Positions 11,784-27,100 of a DNA stretch of 64,000 nucleotides are shown one piece after another. Where the stretch lies: positions 38,173,822-38,237,821 of the forward strand of contig NC_064753.1 of assembly GCF_011397635.1 (NCBI RefSeq), in the 5' to 3' direction. The notes beneath the pieces were generated by a model. It ran no database searches, was not told the DNA's origin, and worked only from the letters and a program-made list of their open reading frames with translations. Both the position numbers and the translations under genes were made by a program. Each line of letters starts with the position of its first letter. The first letter of the stretch is position 1. Origin of the DNA: Epinephelus fuscoguttatus (lineage: Eukaryota > Chordata > Actinopteri > Perciformes > Serranidae).

Positions 11784-11789
11784 TTTAAT
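11784..11789 (-). terminator. Candidate poly(A) signal of hapln3 (ATTAAA, minus strand)
   Basis: ATTAAA on the minus strand lies about 400 bp past the hapln3 stop codon. It is only about 78 bp from the plus-strand AATAAA at 11701-11706, so the two convergent genes may have nearly touching 3' ends. Confidence 0.35.
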
Positions 11790-12188
11790 GTTCAGGAAAA
11801 GCTTTGTTATACAAGTTAGATTTCTAATTATGTAAAAATTGAGTGATGTGAAAATCACCTGAGGTACATGGTTATACAGTAGATTTTTTTGAGAAACAGA
11901 ATTATCTCAACTCAAGTCTGCAGAGTAATTTCAATAGCTTATAGCATCAACAGTGAGTCAACATCGTAATAACGGCATTACACATGTCCAACAAGAGAAT
12001 TTCATACAGAACATAATAGAAAAACGGAATGAAACCACAAGAAAAAAAAATGGGGCATATCTGAAAAAGTAGCCTAAATATAACTTTGTGCCGTGTTTTC
12101 CTGCTTTCCTCTTGTGTTCATCATCTTCAGTTTCCATATTAACACATGAAGCAGCTCATGAGGAAACATATTTGACGGTTATCTAGAT

Positions 12189-14267
<2,079 letters not shown>

Positions 14268-15650
14268 CCTGGCTGTGAGGACGAATCCTGATCCTTAAAT
14301 GCTCTCTGTGCAATCCCCAAAGCCTGTGGAGAGAAATCTGGTTGGCACGTTAGTGCCTCAAAGCACAGTGGAGTAATTACTTTTGTATGACTGCATTATT
14401 TTTGCAAGAGTTTTCAATTGACACACAACCCTGCGAATTTGTACCTCTGGGAGTTATGGCAGGACAGGGCCAGTAGAGGGCAGTATGACACCATGTTAAT
14501 GAGCTCTGTCTAATGAACAGGACTGACAACTTTGGTGCGCTTTTAAGACAGTGAAATAAAGGTACAGATTTATTAGGTTAGAGATTGTTTTTAGGCTGCA
14601 GCCATTTCAGTAACTGGTATATTTTGTATCTTTAGCATATTGTATACGTGCAACACCCGTGACAATGGATAAATATATTTTTTTAGTTTGTCATGCAAAC
14701 AATTATGCCTGGCCCATAGGCTTGCAAAACACCATGAAAATCAAACAAGCCAGAACTAGAATCCAACGTAGGCCCAGCAAAGCCACAAACGCATCCTAAA
14801 TAACTAGATCATCATTGTGTAAGACAGCTGGATCACTCACAGAGACATTTACTGCGCAGCACTGAAACATCAAAATATATTCGAGCCCAATTAAACATGT
14901 ATCTTGCCTTCCTTTCTAGGCTTTTGCCACAAAAGTATTCCAGCGTTTGCTAATCTGAGCACCAGAATATAGACGAGCCATTTCATGACACATGAATCCT
15001 CTTAAATCATATTTTGTACAGTATCAAACAACATGGGGCTCATTTTCCACTTCACCAAAATCACACACATCACACACTTTGCTCCAATATGTCGAATTAC
15101 CCAGCCTCAAGAAAAACATGACAGTTGTTGATTAAATTTATCTCACTTTTATCTTAAATTTATCTCACTTTGACGCCAGGTGAGAACAAAGAACTTAAAA
15201 AAGTCAATTGAAAAATCGTACAGTGAATTCAGATGCTCTTTAGAGCAGGTGATTCGCGTTATAAAGATTACAGACCTTATTTGACGCCCAGTCATTTTTA
15301 GATACGTATTTTCTTCACTTACCGTTAACACTTCGATATTCTGCCTGCGTAATTTAAAACCCCTCGAAAGGAAATCTTTGATGCTGTTGGAAAGAAATCA
15401 TCTGTGTGTCCAGGAGCTCTGATGCACTCAGTGGGATCCTTGTCAAAGAACATGAAGCATCAATAACAAATTTGGTCTCCTCTTTGTCGATAATCAATCA
15501 GGTGCAGCTATATGGTCACAGTTAATAACTTTTCACTGAAGAGTAGCAGAGCTGCTGCTGTCAGGCTACCTGCATGCAGCCAGTGAGTGAAAGGAGGACG
15601 GAGGTGCCAAGTAGAGAAGTTCCCACTTCAGTTCATCAGTATTGTACATT
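14268..15650 (-). other. Likely hapln3 5' UTR, split by an intron
   Basis: On the minus strand an acceptor TTTCTCTCCACAG precedes 14323, so 14323-14268 looks like the 5' UTR part of the first coding exon. A donor GCAG|GTAGCC at 15570/15569 could end a noncoding first exon at about 15650-15570. The intron between would be about 1.25 kb and holds nothing recognisable. The first exon is inferred from the splice site alone. Confidence 0.35.
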
Positions 15651-16229
15651 TATAGTTTAAGTCGACCAATGCAAATTAAAAATAAAAAACTTCTGGTGTA
15701 GCTTTGCTTGATTGTATTTTTTTGTATTTTTTTTTTTTTTTTTAATTTTTCTTTCAATGTTAATTTTAGCAGTTTCCCAGATTGTTTTTTGCAAAATTAC
15801 CAAAAATTCACAGATTTAAAAGTCAAATTATTTAACTGAAAAGTTGAATCTCAAACTCAACACCATGTTATTTATTCTACCAATCACTGATTTTTTAAAA
15901 ACTTTATTTTAGGGTTTTCAATATCAAACAAAGGCTCAGAACATCATTTTAACAATTCAGTCACAAATATCTTCACAGGTAGAAAAACGGAAAACAAGTC
16001 ATAGGACTTCAACATTACTATTAAAATAAAATACATATACACAATGATAGAAGGTACACTGCTACTCAGCTACCCTAAATCGATATACATTACTTCACAG
16101 CCCAACATTTGATAGGATTTTGCTTCAGGGACCTTAGTCTGAAAAGATTACGATTATTAGATATGATTAAGACTTACATCTTAATAGTATAAATATTATT
16201 TTATCAAATGATGTTATACACAGAAAAGC
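15651..16229. other. Intergenic, A/T-rich
   Basis: The stretch contains poly-T near 15715-15740 and otherwise unremarkable A/T-rich sequence. No gene or paired repeat was seen. Confidence 0.5.
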
Positions 16230-16563
16230 TGCTGCCTCTACACTGAAATCACAGCACGTTGTCCACCACTCAGCTCTAATGTTCATTACAGGAGATTCTT
16301 ACAGCACCCATCCCTGCCACCTTTACTGAAAGGTTGGCAGGCCACATTTGGCTGTGAGGCGGGAACAGCATTGGTATTTGTTCATTTATAAAGCTCAGAC
16401 CTCACATAATCTTGGTACTCGCTCACAGAACAGGCTTCACATTCCCTTCATCAGAAGTGAACTAGGAAGAATGCCATTCTCTTACAGTGCTCCTTATACA
16501 TGGGATAATCTGCAAAAGACCTTGAATTTAGACACTCTGCCACTCTTATGGCTCTTTGAATGA
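16230..16563 (+). repeat. LINE reverse-transcriptase ORF, C-terminal remnant
   Basis: A plus-strand frame encodes a stretch with the look of the far C-terminus of fish LINE ORF2 proteins. It includes REQHWYLFIYKA, then TRSQNRLHIPFIRSELGRM, then FSYSAPYTWDNLQ. Upstream in the same frame is VVHHSALMFITGDSYSTH, also typical, with one stop between. The copy is 5'-truncated, as LINEs usually are, and lies between hapln3 and mfge8. It is not functional. Confidence 0.75.
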
Positions 16564-17848
16564 CTTATTTCTGATCTTGGACCAATATCTTGGGAGAAAA
16601 CTTTGCCTCCCTCCTTAACTCTCAGAAAGCAGATGTTTGTTGCAGAGCATCCACACTCTATCTCTCCATCACTCCATCACTCCAGCTGGTAGATGTGTTT
16701 TCCTGTGAGCACTGTGATCTTTGACAATGCTCTGGTAAAACATACATGAAACACACATCCACATACAAAATGCACAGACATACACAGTGAGGACAGACGT
16801 GTTAGAGACACTCCATAGTCCACTGTATTCATCTCATAGACATGAAAGCAGTCGCCAGGGGCCAAACATACCAGGACTGTGAGCTTAGCAGGGAGATGAG
16901 TATCTAAAAAGGTGCAATTACTCTTGTAAACAGCAGGCCCGGAAGTCCAGCATGGAGAAGACTCACAACATCTCGGTGTGGGTGGGGCAGTTTATTCTTC
17001 ATGTAAGAAAGCAGAAGGTAACTTACAGCAGGTTCTTCTTCGAAACATTTGAGTTTAATTCTCTTTTATTCAGAGAGCTATAAGTTAAATATACAGGTCC
17101 TTCCTTTGATGTTAGCTTGTGGCAGCAATATGCTCCTGAAGATCTACTTTGTGGACCAGTGTGTTCATGCAGAAACCAAACACCAGCAGCCACTCCTACA
17201 GGGACAGTGTCTGATCAGATAAGACTGGGATATAGACTGTTATCAGCTCATAGTAAAGCACAACAAAGACTTGTTTTCTATCTCTTAACTGGTAAGAAAC
17301 ACACACAAAGATTTCTTTTTTAACATTTAATAAATGATCTCAGTTCAAGACCAACAATGAACAATAATAATAAAAAAGAATGTAAAACAATGCTTATTTT
17401 CTACACATCTTTCTTTTCACATTTGTTGTAAAAAGGATTAAATTACAATTAAATTAACTGTAAGGATGACGTGGAAGAAACTGCTAAAATGTGTAAACAT
17501 CCAATGTCACATGAATCTCTTCGTGCAATAAGCTCTACAGTTTGTAAGTCCATCATTTAACAGATCAGTGTGCTGCAGTTTAAAGCTACTTATTATCTCT
17601 TCCAGGATAGTTTTAGATGTCAAAACATGCTAAATATTGCGCAGGCCCTGCGTCGTAATGCTAGTTTTTGCTCCAGTAACAGTTGGGTGTTTGTCATCTG
17701 TCGTCTGCAGACTGTTAAAACCACAAAAAATAGCAGGGCTGTTGACCTGTGTGGGATTGCAAAGAAAGGACTGAAAAAGTTGTATACCTGCAATTTAGCT
17801 TGAGCACAACTGGAGGAGGCGAAGAGCACTGTTATCAAGTGTCCAGAC
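16564..17848. other. Intergenic between hapln3 and mfge8
   Basis: No protein-like frame or clear repeat was seen. This stretch lies between the LINE remnant and the probable 3' end of mfge8. Confidence 0.5.
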
Positions 17849-17854
17849 TTTAAT
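17849..17854 (-). terminator. Candidate poly(A) signal of mfge8 (ATTAAA, minus strand)
   Basis: ATTAAA on the minus strand lies about 340 bp past the mfge8 stop codon at 18195. No better hexamer was seen closer. A longer 3' UTR is possible. Confidence 0.3.
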
Positions 17855-18194
17855 TTGAATTCTTAGACGGAGCAAATATGGACTATAATACGGGCTAAAA
17901 GCAAATCTAAACAACTTTTGTTTATATCCGAAGCTGTTAAAATTCAAATCATTGATACTTCATAGAAGATTCTTTATGAGCAATGTAAAACAATGTTATT
18001 AACATAAACATAAAAAAGTCAGAAAGTGCTACAAGTGTTACAGTCCAAGCAGCCGACAGGATCTTCATCCAGAGGAACAAACAGATGTGCAGAACAGATG
18101 ATTCTGTTCCAGATCCGTTGCTCTGCTGCGGTTTGGGGAGATGGAGCGATCAGATGAGGATGGAGCACTGTTAGATGAGTGAGTGATGAGTTTA

Positions 18195-21100
18195 TTAGTC
18201 ATCGCAGCCCAGCAGCTCCATGCGTAGAGTGATGCGCTCATGCCACTCCCAGGGGACGACTCGGACGTATTGGGCGTAGAATGGAGGCTCGAATACATTC
18301 TTCTTGTGGGTGTTGTTGTCCACGTTGCCTTGGAAAAGCTGTAAATAAATGTTAAAGTTGTGTTCATTATTTTTTGAGCAGAAGCTGCTGTGTATAAGCA
18401 CGTTCAAAGGTGATACAGGTAATTGGAAAATACATTCGCCACATGTGTTACTGACCAGTTGTCATCAGGGGCTTCTGACAACCTTACAACTCAGATCCTA
18501 ACAGCCCCACCCAGATGCTCAGAGCATAAAGACAAAGCCTGGCTAACATGCATTATGTCAAGACACCACGTGAGCCCTGTGCTCAGTAAAAACATCAAAG
18601 CTTGTTTTCCAGTTTTATTGGATCATCTGAGTGCAGCCAGACATGTCCGAGTGCTCTCAGAGAAAGAGGCTGTGATGAGGAAAACATGAAGAGAAAGAGA
18701 GAACAGGAAGGGAAGCTAGCATTTTAAACTTCTTTTTCAAAAACTTTAGGCTTTGCGTGTTGCTTTTTAAAGAGTAAATCAGTAAAGAAGAATTAAATTA
18801 TTTTAAATTATTGCAGAAGTCCTGAGAGGCAAGTCAGGAAAAAAGGTGATCCATTTTCTGAGTCTGATCTTAATAGTTTCTTTCTCTCCTGTGTTGATGA
18901 GGGTGGCAGCAGCTCAATTTTGCGGTGGCAGTAGCTCAAACCATAGGGACTTGAGTTGGGGACTGGAGGGATGCTGGTTCAAGTCCCATCCAGACCAAAT
19001 ATGGAGTGGGGAATGGTAGCTGGAAAGGTGCCAGCGATATAGAATAATTTACATCAGCTTTAGAAAATGGATTTTTTTCTCTCACTTGCCTCACAGGGTT
19101 TCTGTATTATTCCACACTCTAAGGGCCTTTATAAAAGCTCTGCATTTAATTGAGACTCATTTACTCAGACATATACAGTATACTGTGTTAGAGAATGTAT
19201 TCACATAAGTCTGACCTTATCATTGCCAGTGTTCTCCTCCTTCACCATACTCCACGTCTCTCCATCGTTACTGTAAGCAACTTTAAACACGGACACAAAC
19301 TGCACCACCCCGAAGTCTTTGGCCCCCTGAGTGATGATGCCTGTGAGGCGCTTTGTCTTCTCCAGATCAACCTGGTGAAGAAACAAAGAGTCACACTGTT
19401 AAACACAGCTTTCTACAACAGACATATTTACCAATAAAAACATGTTACAGCTGAGGGTGGCCCCTCACCTGGATCCATTCTGAGCGGTTGCTATGTGCAG
19501 GAGACCAGGCGTTTGTCTTTCCCTGCTTATCCAGTCGGGCGAACTGAGGGTGCCACGTGAAGGTATCGATGCCCCACGTGCGGAAAGAGCTGGAGGCTGA
19601 AAGTTGCCCATCTGAGATGAGGCGAGACTTCATTCCCAGAGGCTCTGAGCAACCTGCCGTGTTTGAATAAACTGTGAATCGAAAGCAGACAGGAGGACGG
19701 AGGGAGGGGAGACCAAAGCGACAGAAAGGGAAGAGGAAAGAAGAGAAGAATACACCCAAAGAAATTAACTTCACCCATCATCCATTTAAAGATCATTAGA
19801 AATATTTGAAAGGCTGATTTAAAAGATTTTCACACCCATGAATGACCAAGAGGAAGGAACAGAAAGAGACGCACAGAGCAGAAGAATGCATGCAATAAAG
19901 CGTATAAAGCTAAATATGCAGAGTGTAAACATTCACCATGTTTCTGTGCAAACATTTTAGCTGTTATGTTCAAAGAAGACAAAGGAAAAACACCCACAAA
20001 TTTGTGTTTCTGTCTTTGCATGATTGCTATAAATTGCTGCTTTTATTGCTGCACGTTGAGGTCTAACCACAGAATGCTGTTTATGCTATGCATTTTCTAT
20101 CTAACCACGGCTGGATGGAGGCCATGTTATGCAGTTGAAATAAACCCGGTAACCACAGCAAGAAGAAATCAACACAGTAAAACAGGAGACAGAAGGAAAG
20201 CTAAACAAAAGACTTTCCTCACTTTTCCCCGCTTCAGGAATTTGTACATATTTATACAATTTTTTCTGCCTGAGTTCACAGAGGCTATGGCTTGCTTGAC
20301 TTGAACTGACTTTAGGTCATTCATCCTTTTGTATTGACTTCAAATTTGTTTTCCTATCCACCATCATTATCTGCCAAGCTTCTGAGCTTGCTGCGTGCGT
20401 TAAAATTTGTGTTTTCTGTGTGTTTACCATTGAGTTCACAGCCCACCAGCTCCATGCGCAGTGTGCAGGCCCTGCGACAGATCACAGGGATGATACGGAT
20501 GTACTGGGCCACGATGGGAGGGTCAAAGAGGTTGGTCTTTGTGCTGTCGTTATCTGTGTTGCCCACGAAAACCTGCAGCACATAGACATGAAAAAAAACA
20601 GGTGAGTTATGTGAAGGAAAAGACGCTCGCTGCTAGTACATAAATAAGTAATATATATATTTAAAAGTCCAGTGTTTAAGATTTAGGAGGATGCATTGGC
20701 AGAAATTGAAAATTATATAATAAGTGTGTTTTCTTTAGTGTATAATCAGCTGGAAATAAGAATCATTGTGTTTTCGTTTCCTCAGAATGAGCACTTATGA
20801 GCATCTACACAGGGAGTGGATCCTTGTCAATAGAGATCGGCATGTTGCACTGCCATGTTTCTACAGTAGCCGAGAATGAACAAACTAAACACTTGCTCTA
20901 GATAGGGCCATTCATGTTTTTGTGGCCCATCCACGACGAGAACATCGAAAAATTATGTTTTTTTCAGTGTTTTTACCGGTTTGAATCACCAGGTTTGTTT
21001 GTTTTCAAGAGAAGGAGACCTCTGCGGATAATTCTGCTCTCAGTAAACGCCTCCTGAACAATGAACACAGAAAGAATTCCAACCAGGAGAAGTTTCAGCT

Positions 21101-24100
21101 GGTTGTAATCTGCAATCCTCACCACTAGATGCCACTAAATCCCCCTAAATCTTACACACTGTTCCTTTAAGTTCACTTACCATGTCTCTTCGTTGTCCAT
21201 CTGCTCTGTAAGTGGTATAAAGGGTTCCATCAAAACTGCTTGCCACCTTGAAGGCCTTGATGTACTCAGATGTGCCCATGCGACTGGCCCCCTGAGTGAT
21301 GATGCCCGTCAGACGCATCTTCTTCTGCATGTTAATCTGTTGTTAACCAGTTAACAAATCATTAGTTGGATTCACAGTTGTTATTCATCAGCTCTCAGGA
21401 TTTGAAAGTGTTCACTTCTCTCTTACCTCGATCCAGGGGTTCCTGTCGTGGACGGCTGATGTCCAGGCGTTGACGATGCCTTGGTTGTTGAGTCGAGCCA
21501 ACTCCGGACCCCAGCGCTGAAGGCCCAGAATGCCGTAGTGCACAGAGGAAGCTGAAATCTGGGACTCCACGATTGCTCCTCCCTCCATCCCCAGCAGAGA
21601 AATGCAACCTGGGACACACAGCCATTCAGATGTTATCAAGGATGAAAGCACTTTAATGGTGAGTCTCTACAGTTTAAACAACAAAAATTACAACTATTTT
21701 TTTGTTGACCATCCACTGAAAAACCAAAAATTTATTGTGGTGCTAAATCTTGTTTCAGTTTAAGTGTTTTATTTTTATTTTATCTTTCACTTAAAAGAAC
21801 AACCACTCTTAAAATAGTAATTATTACATTTTATACACACATAATATTTTGTCTTGTGGCCAATTCCAGAAACACAATATTTGATATTGTTTACAATTTT
21901 TGCACAAACTTATTGAAAAAGGCTTTTGAGGAAGAGCAAAATACATAAGCGTATACATATTTGAGACAACTGTGTGAAATATGACATGGTGATTGGTGAA
22001 CGTACGTAGCTGGCACTGCTTTCCCACATATGGCGAGGGGCACTGGCAGGTGTAGTCTCCATCGAGATCTCGGCACATCCCTCCATTCTTACAGGGCTGG
22101 TTGGCACAATCGTTCACATCTGAAAAAGATAACCACTCTCTGAATTATTTTCAACTCCTCAGACTAACTTTAATAAGGAATTACAAAAAAGCTGATTGTT
22201 AGAGACGTGGTGCACACCTGCCCACAGCGAGGCTGCGGCAGGTGGAGGACCACAATAGCCTCACTGTGTCTCCAACATACAGTTGCTGACAAGTAGTTTC
22301 TCTTAAATCAAACATGATGACAGAAATGCCCCTGAGGGTGACGCTGTAGAGACGGGAAACTCTTGGCAGCCAGTTTACAGGCCACAGCAGGTTAGAGGTG
22401 AATGGTCATAGTTGATAATTGTATTTTGTGTCATTACTTGATAAATGTGAACAGTTACATGAGATTTTGGGAGGCTATATCCATGGAGTTTGACCAGTAG
22501 TTAGCCCACAAACTAACTGTGTACTGTGGGAACTGAATAATAATAATAGCTCTAATATCCACAAAGGACAAACGCACAAACTGGGCTATTAAGAATTCAA
22601 TTTATATTTCAGCTGATAGTGAGATTTGACAATGAATGTAATATGTGAGGTTTTCCAGCCTTCTCTCCTGCTTTTAAAAATCCAGTTTTACAGATAAAAG
22701 CCTTCCTTTCCTTCACAGTAGCCATGGCAACAGTGCAAGTCTGGATAATTTCCTGTATCCCCCTCTGAATGCTGCAGATGTAATGCTCATCGACCTCCAC
22801 AAGGTGGCGTGCTCACACAGCCTGTCGAGCTATGATATAAGATGTTTAGCTAGGTTAGTGGGATGTATGCATTTTCTTTTCTTTTCATTCATCTTAAAAA
22901 GGACTGAAATATTTTCACAGAGGGATGCTGAATCAAATGGTTAGAGAAACTCATACAATCAGATTCACATAAGAAAAATAATACCTAAACAATAATAAGT
23001 CATTGCTATTGAAGCAGGTACCGAAAAAGTGCAGGCTGTAACTTTATTGCACATACCTTGCCCTAATTCGAACACTATTTAGACATTAGACCAAAAAACA
23101 TAACAGACCTCACGGTCACTGTGGTTTTCTATAAATAGCTGGGGTCTTTCAAGGACACGGGGTGACTGCAGGTAACTAATAAGACAGAAAACCAGCAGTG
23201 TTGTTACTAGAGGAGCTCTATTAATGTGTATCTTTGTATATATACAGGATGGTCTGGTCAAAGATAGTAGTTCTCTCTGGGAAAATTTGTAATTTTAACT
23301 GGATCTTAATGTATGCTTATGAAGCACTTGAAACCCACAGCTGAACACAACAAGCCAACTAAATCTACCAATGTATGTATGTACATATTGGCTGTAACAC
23401 AGAGCTTCAATTTGTATCTGTTTACGTCACAAAAGTCTGCTGATACTGGAAGTTGTTATCTAATCTGCTACTTTTTATTCATTTATTTGCATTAATATGT
23501 TTTCTATATCTAATATATACACAAAATCTTAGCTGACATTTTTTTTAACCATGTACCTGAATTAATCTAATCATAAAATATATTTGGACCCCACTTAAAT
23601 TAAAAAAAAAAAGTAATCCTAAATTCCTGAACTGAGTCTAAATATGTAACGGTTAATTGTCATTGGAAAATAAAAGTAGAAATAGAGCTGGACTTTTGTG
23701 AAAAAGCACAAGTCATAATTTCATTGGCCCATATTACATGCTTTTGTTTTAAACTGAAGGTGTAGGTTGTGTTTATAATGGCTGGAGACCAAAGAAAAGG
23801 AAGCTACTGACAAAACAAACAAACAAAGTCATAACAGCTCATGCGGCCCTTCTGTATTATTATCTTTGTGTGTGCATGCAATGGGAGGAGGTCAAGATTA
23901 AAATACATTTACTGTCTTCCATCAAGTCATGCTGGGCCCTGTTTTAATTTCTGATCACAAGGTAAAAACACCACCTGTGGAACATCAGTCAGCTTTATGC
24001 TACACTGACTGTCAACAATACACTGAATTTATCCTCTGCTGAATGTCTGAGTATTTAACTTTAACCTACTTTACACCTCTGTGTTTTTAGCCTGTAGCCT

Positions 24101-27100
24101 TTTTGTTTCCATTCTGGTGCATCTGTGTCATGAAAAGTCCTGCTACTTTGGTTTCTAGCAGTACAGACAACAGTCACCTGGACTGCTCTTGATACAGAAG
24201 AAAACATATTAATCTGATGATTATGAGTCAAAGTCTGACTAAGTTTAACTCTGTACAAACTACAAAATAAATTCCACAGCAAAAACACACATTAAATGTA
24301 ATGTTTGTCCAGCCTCATGTCACCGGTCTTTTTAGCTCTACCAGACTTCAGAACTAAAGCAGATGACAGGTTGACGTAATGCCACATGGTTCGCTTTAAT
24401 TCTTGTTCCCGTTAACACTAAGAGGATTGGTCACATCTTAGAAACAAATGCCTGTTTGGCTGTGACAACAGTGGCACAACGCAGCTAATAACACTGAGAA
24501 ACAGGTGATCCTACCAAGAGGAGGGGCGGGAAAGCCTCACTGATTTGATCTGAGACGACTGCAGAGTAACTTTACCTTAATAACCTCTGCAATACTATTT
24601 AACCACTATCACTGCATTAGTTCTAACTGTGATGTTATGTCTGGATTTACTGTACACAGTGGTGGAAGAAGTGGCTAAAATACGTTTTGCTGTTAACCCT
24701 CAGCAATCCACAGCAATGCAGAGGTGAGCTTCATGGGTGATAGTCCTGTCTGTTTCTGCAAACAGGGAGTACGCCGACCGCCATCTACTGTGTGAAATAC
24801 ACTGACTATAGATAAGTATCTCATACAGCCCTACTTCAAAGGTCCTGAACTATCCCTTTAATGCTGCATTTAACTGCTCATTTTTAGTCTGGGGCCGTTA
24901 GTAGCCGTTTTGGTAAGGAAATGGAACCAGGGCGAGTGAGACAGGATCCGGAATTCGATGGATGTGCCTTTCCGTAAAAATAAAAGTACCAAGCTAATAA
25001 AAATGCGGTGATACTTTTAATTTAAAGAATATAATTTACAAGAAAAGCCCCAAGCCATTAAGTTAATCGATTTTCTTACACCCCTCATCACCCCAAATCG
25101 ATGGTGCGCCAGAATTTAAAGTTTTACTATGGTGAACACTTTTAGTTTGGTGAATTTGGTGAATACCGCATCCGCTCCCTAGACTGGAACCAGAATCCAG
25201 ACAAAATTCAGAGTGAATAGACACCAGGCTCTTCGCTTGAAGAGCCTGGGGAAGCGAGGCTAGCTCATTTTAGCTCTTTATATACTCCAGTTGTTTCAGC
25301 AATGTCTCATATTTTATGAGATCATCATATGTTTATAGCATGGCTGTCCTCTGAAAACCATGTATCTCTTAAAAGTCAGCTTTTCATGGTGTCAGAGAAA
25401 CACCTGTTTTCAGCTTTGTACATTTTCAAGCTGATCCAAGAGGGTTTTTAAAAAGTTTATTTAGCTTCAGAAGTGGGAGAATTTTCTCAAGGCAAGGCAA
25501 GGCAATTTTATTTATATAGCACCATTCATACACAAGGCAATTCAATGTGCTTTACAAGAGAAATACGTTAAGATAAAACATTAAAGGAACAATAGATCAT
25601 TAAAAACAAAAGCTAAAAGCAAGAAAAACAGTGCAGAAAATGCATTTAAAAAGCAAACATAAAGCAAAAGCAACAGCAGACAAATATAAAAACAATAGCT
25701 ACAGATTATCCTAACAATAAGTTACATATCTAGTTCAGTGGTAAGCTGCAGTAAATAGTAATGTTTTAAGCCCTGATTTAAATGAGTTGACAAACAAAGG
25801 ACACACAAAGGAACATGCCATCCTTCAGCTGATCAAGAAAATCAATAATGGCCAATCCGGAGGCCTGCAAGCTAGCTCATCTCACCCAGGATATCGTTTG
25901 GTTATATAATAAAGGGAGCCAGTTAACAGTGTGTGAAGTATTTGTCAGATAAAATATTGTTTTTTTCCCCTAGTTCTCATCACACAGTTGTCTCATGTTA
26001 TTTTGAGCTGCAGCCATGGAATCAGAGTGTAAGCAACACTGTCAGCGATCACTGCAGACCAAAATAAACTCTACATAAGTTAAAATACACCTAAAATCAT
26101 GCGTTTATTGTTGTTAACAAACTCTCTGTTTGTTGGAAGCTTTGTTTTAAAACTAGTGGAAATAGTGCTCTGAAACAATGAAATGATCTACAATTACTAC
26201 TGACATGTAACAATATGTAGGTGTTTTTTTTTTACCTAAGAATCTGGACTTACATCCATGGGTACTTTTTCTTCAGTGATCTGACTGCTTGTAATCTGAA
26301 AAGTAACTAAAGCTGTCAGACAAATATAGTGGGGTAAAAGGAACAATATCTGTACAAGTGCGTCAGGTTTGTACTTCAATAATTGAATATATGTACTTAG
26401 TTACATTCCACCACTGACAGTACATGATGTATGCGACAGGTTCCACCCGATTTCTGCACCTCGACACCAGCCCGGCCTTTGACGTCTGACTGACTCAAAA
26501 TTAGAAAATGTTTTGGGAGTAGACGACCAGACTGCATGAAGACTGCAATTGGTGGTCAGGCTGTGGGCTTCGAGTGGGAGAGCTGTTCATTCACAAAAAA
26601 TGCCTCTTCAGTAATAGTATGAATTAAGTTTAGCTTACAGTAGTCATATACACAAAGCTTATAGTTATTTTAGTTCCATATTATGGGTGTGAGTCAGAGT
26701 TCAGAGGATTATGATAATCAGATTCACACTTGGGGGAAAAAATCCACCATTTGCTCCCTTTTCTAAGTCTTTCCTCTGCAGATAAACGTGAACTTTAGCA
26801 AAAATTCCTAGTCATTACATTAAGAGGATATGATGGAAATCACTCTTATCAAATTCTTCATCTGATTTGGTGGAGCCCGAGCACAAACAGATGCAGTGTT
26901 GAACCTGCGTGGAGGGCGTCTGCATGCTAAGAGACTTGGAGTGGTCTTTCACTAATTAGCCAAACAGAATGACCGCAGAGCCCGCTGAATGAGGCCCTTT
27001 CATGGAACTGCTGAGCTGACTACACATCTCTTCTAGCACCGGGGCTATGACAGGATGGAAAAACCTCATGTGTTCACACTTACAGAGAAATCTGCTGAAC

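Noticed and set aside
18976-18986. tRNA-like B box
   Set aside because: No cloverleaf can be drawn; it belongs to a SINE rather than a tRNA gene.
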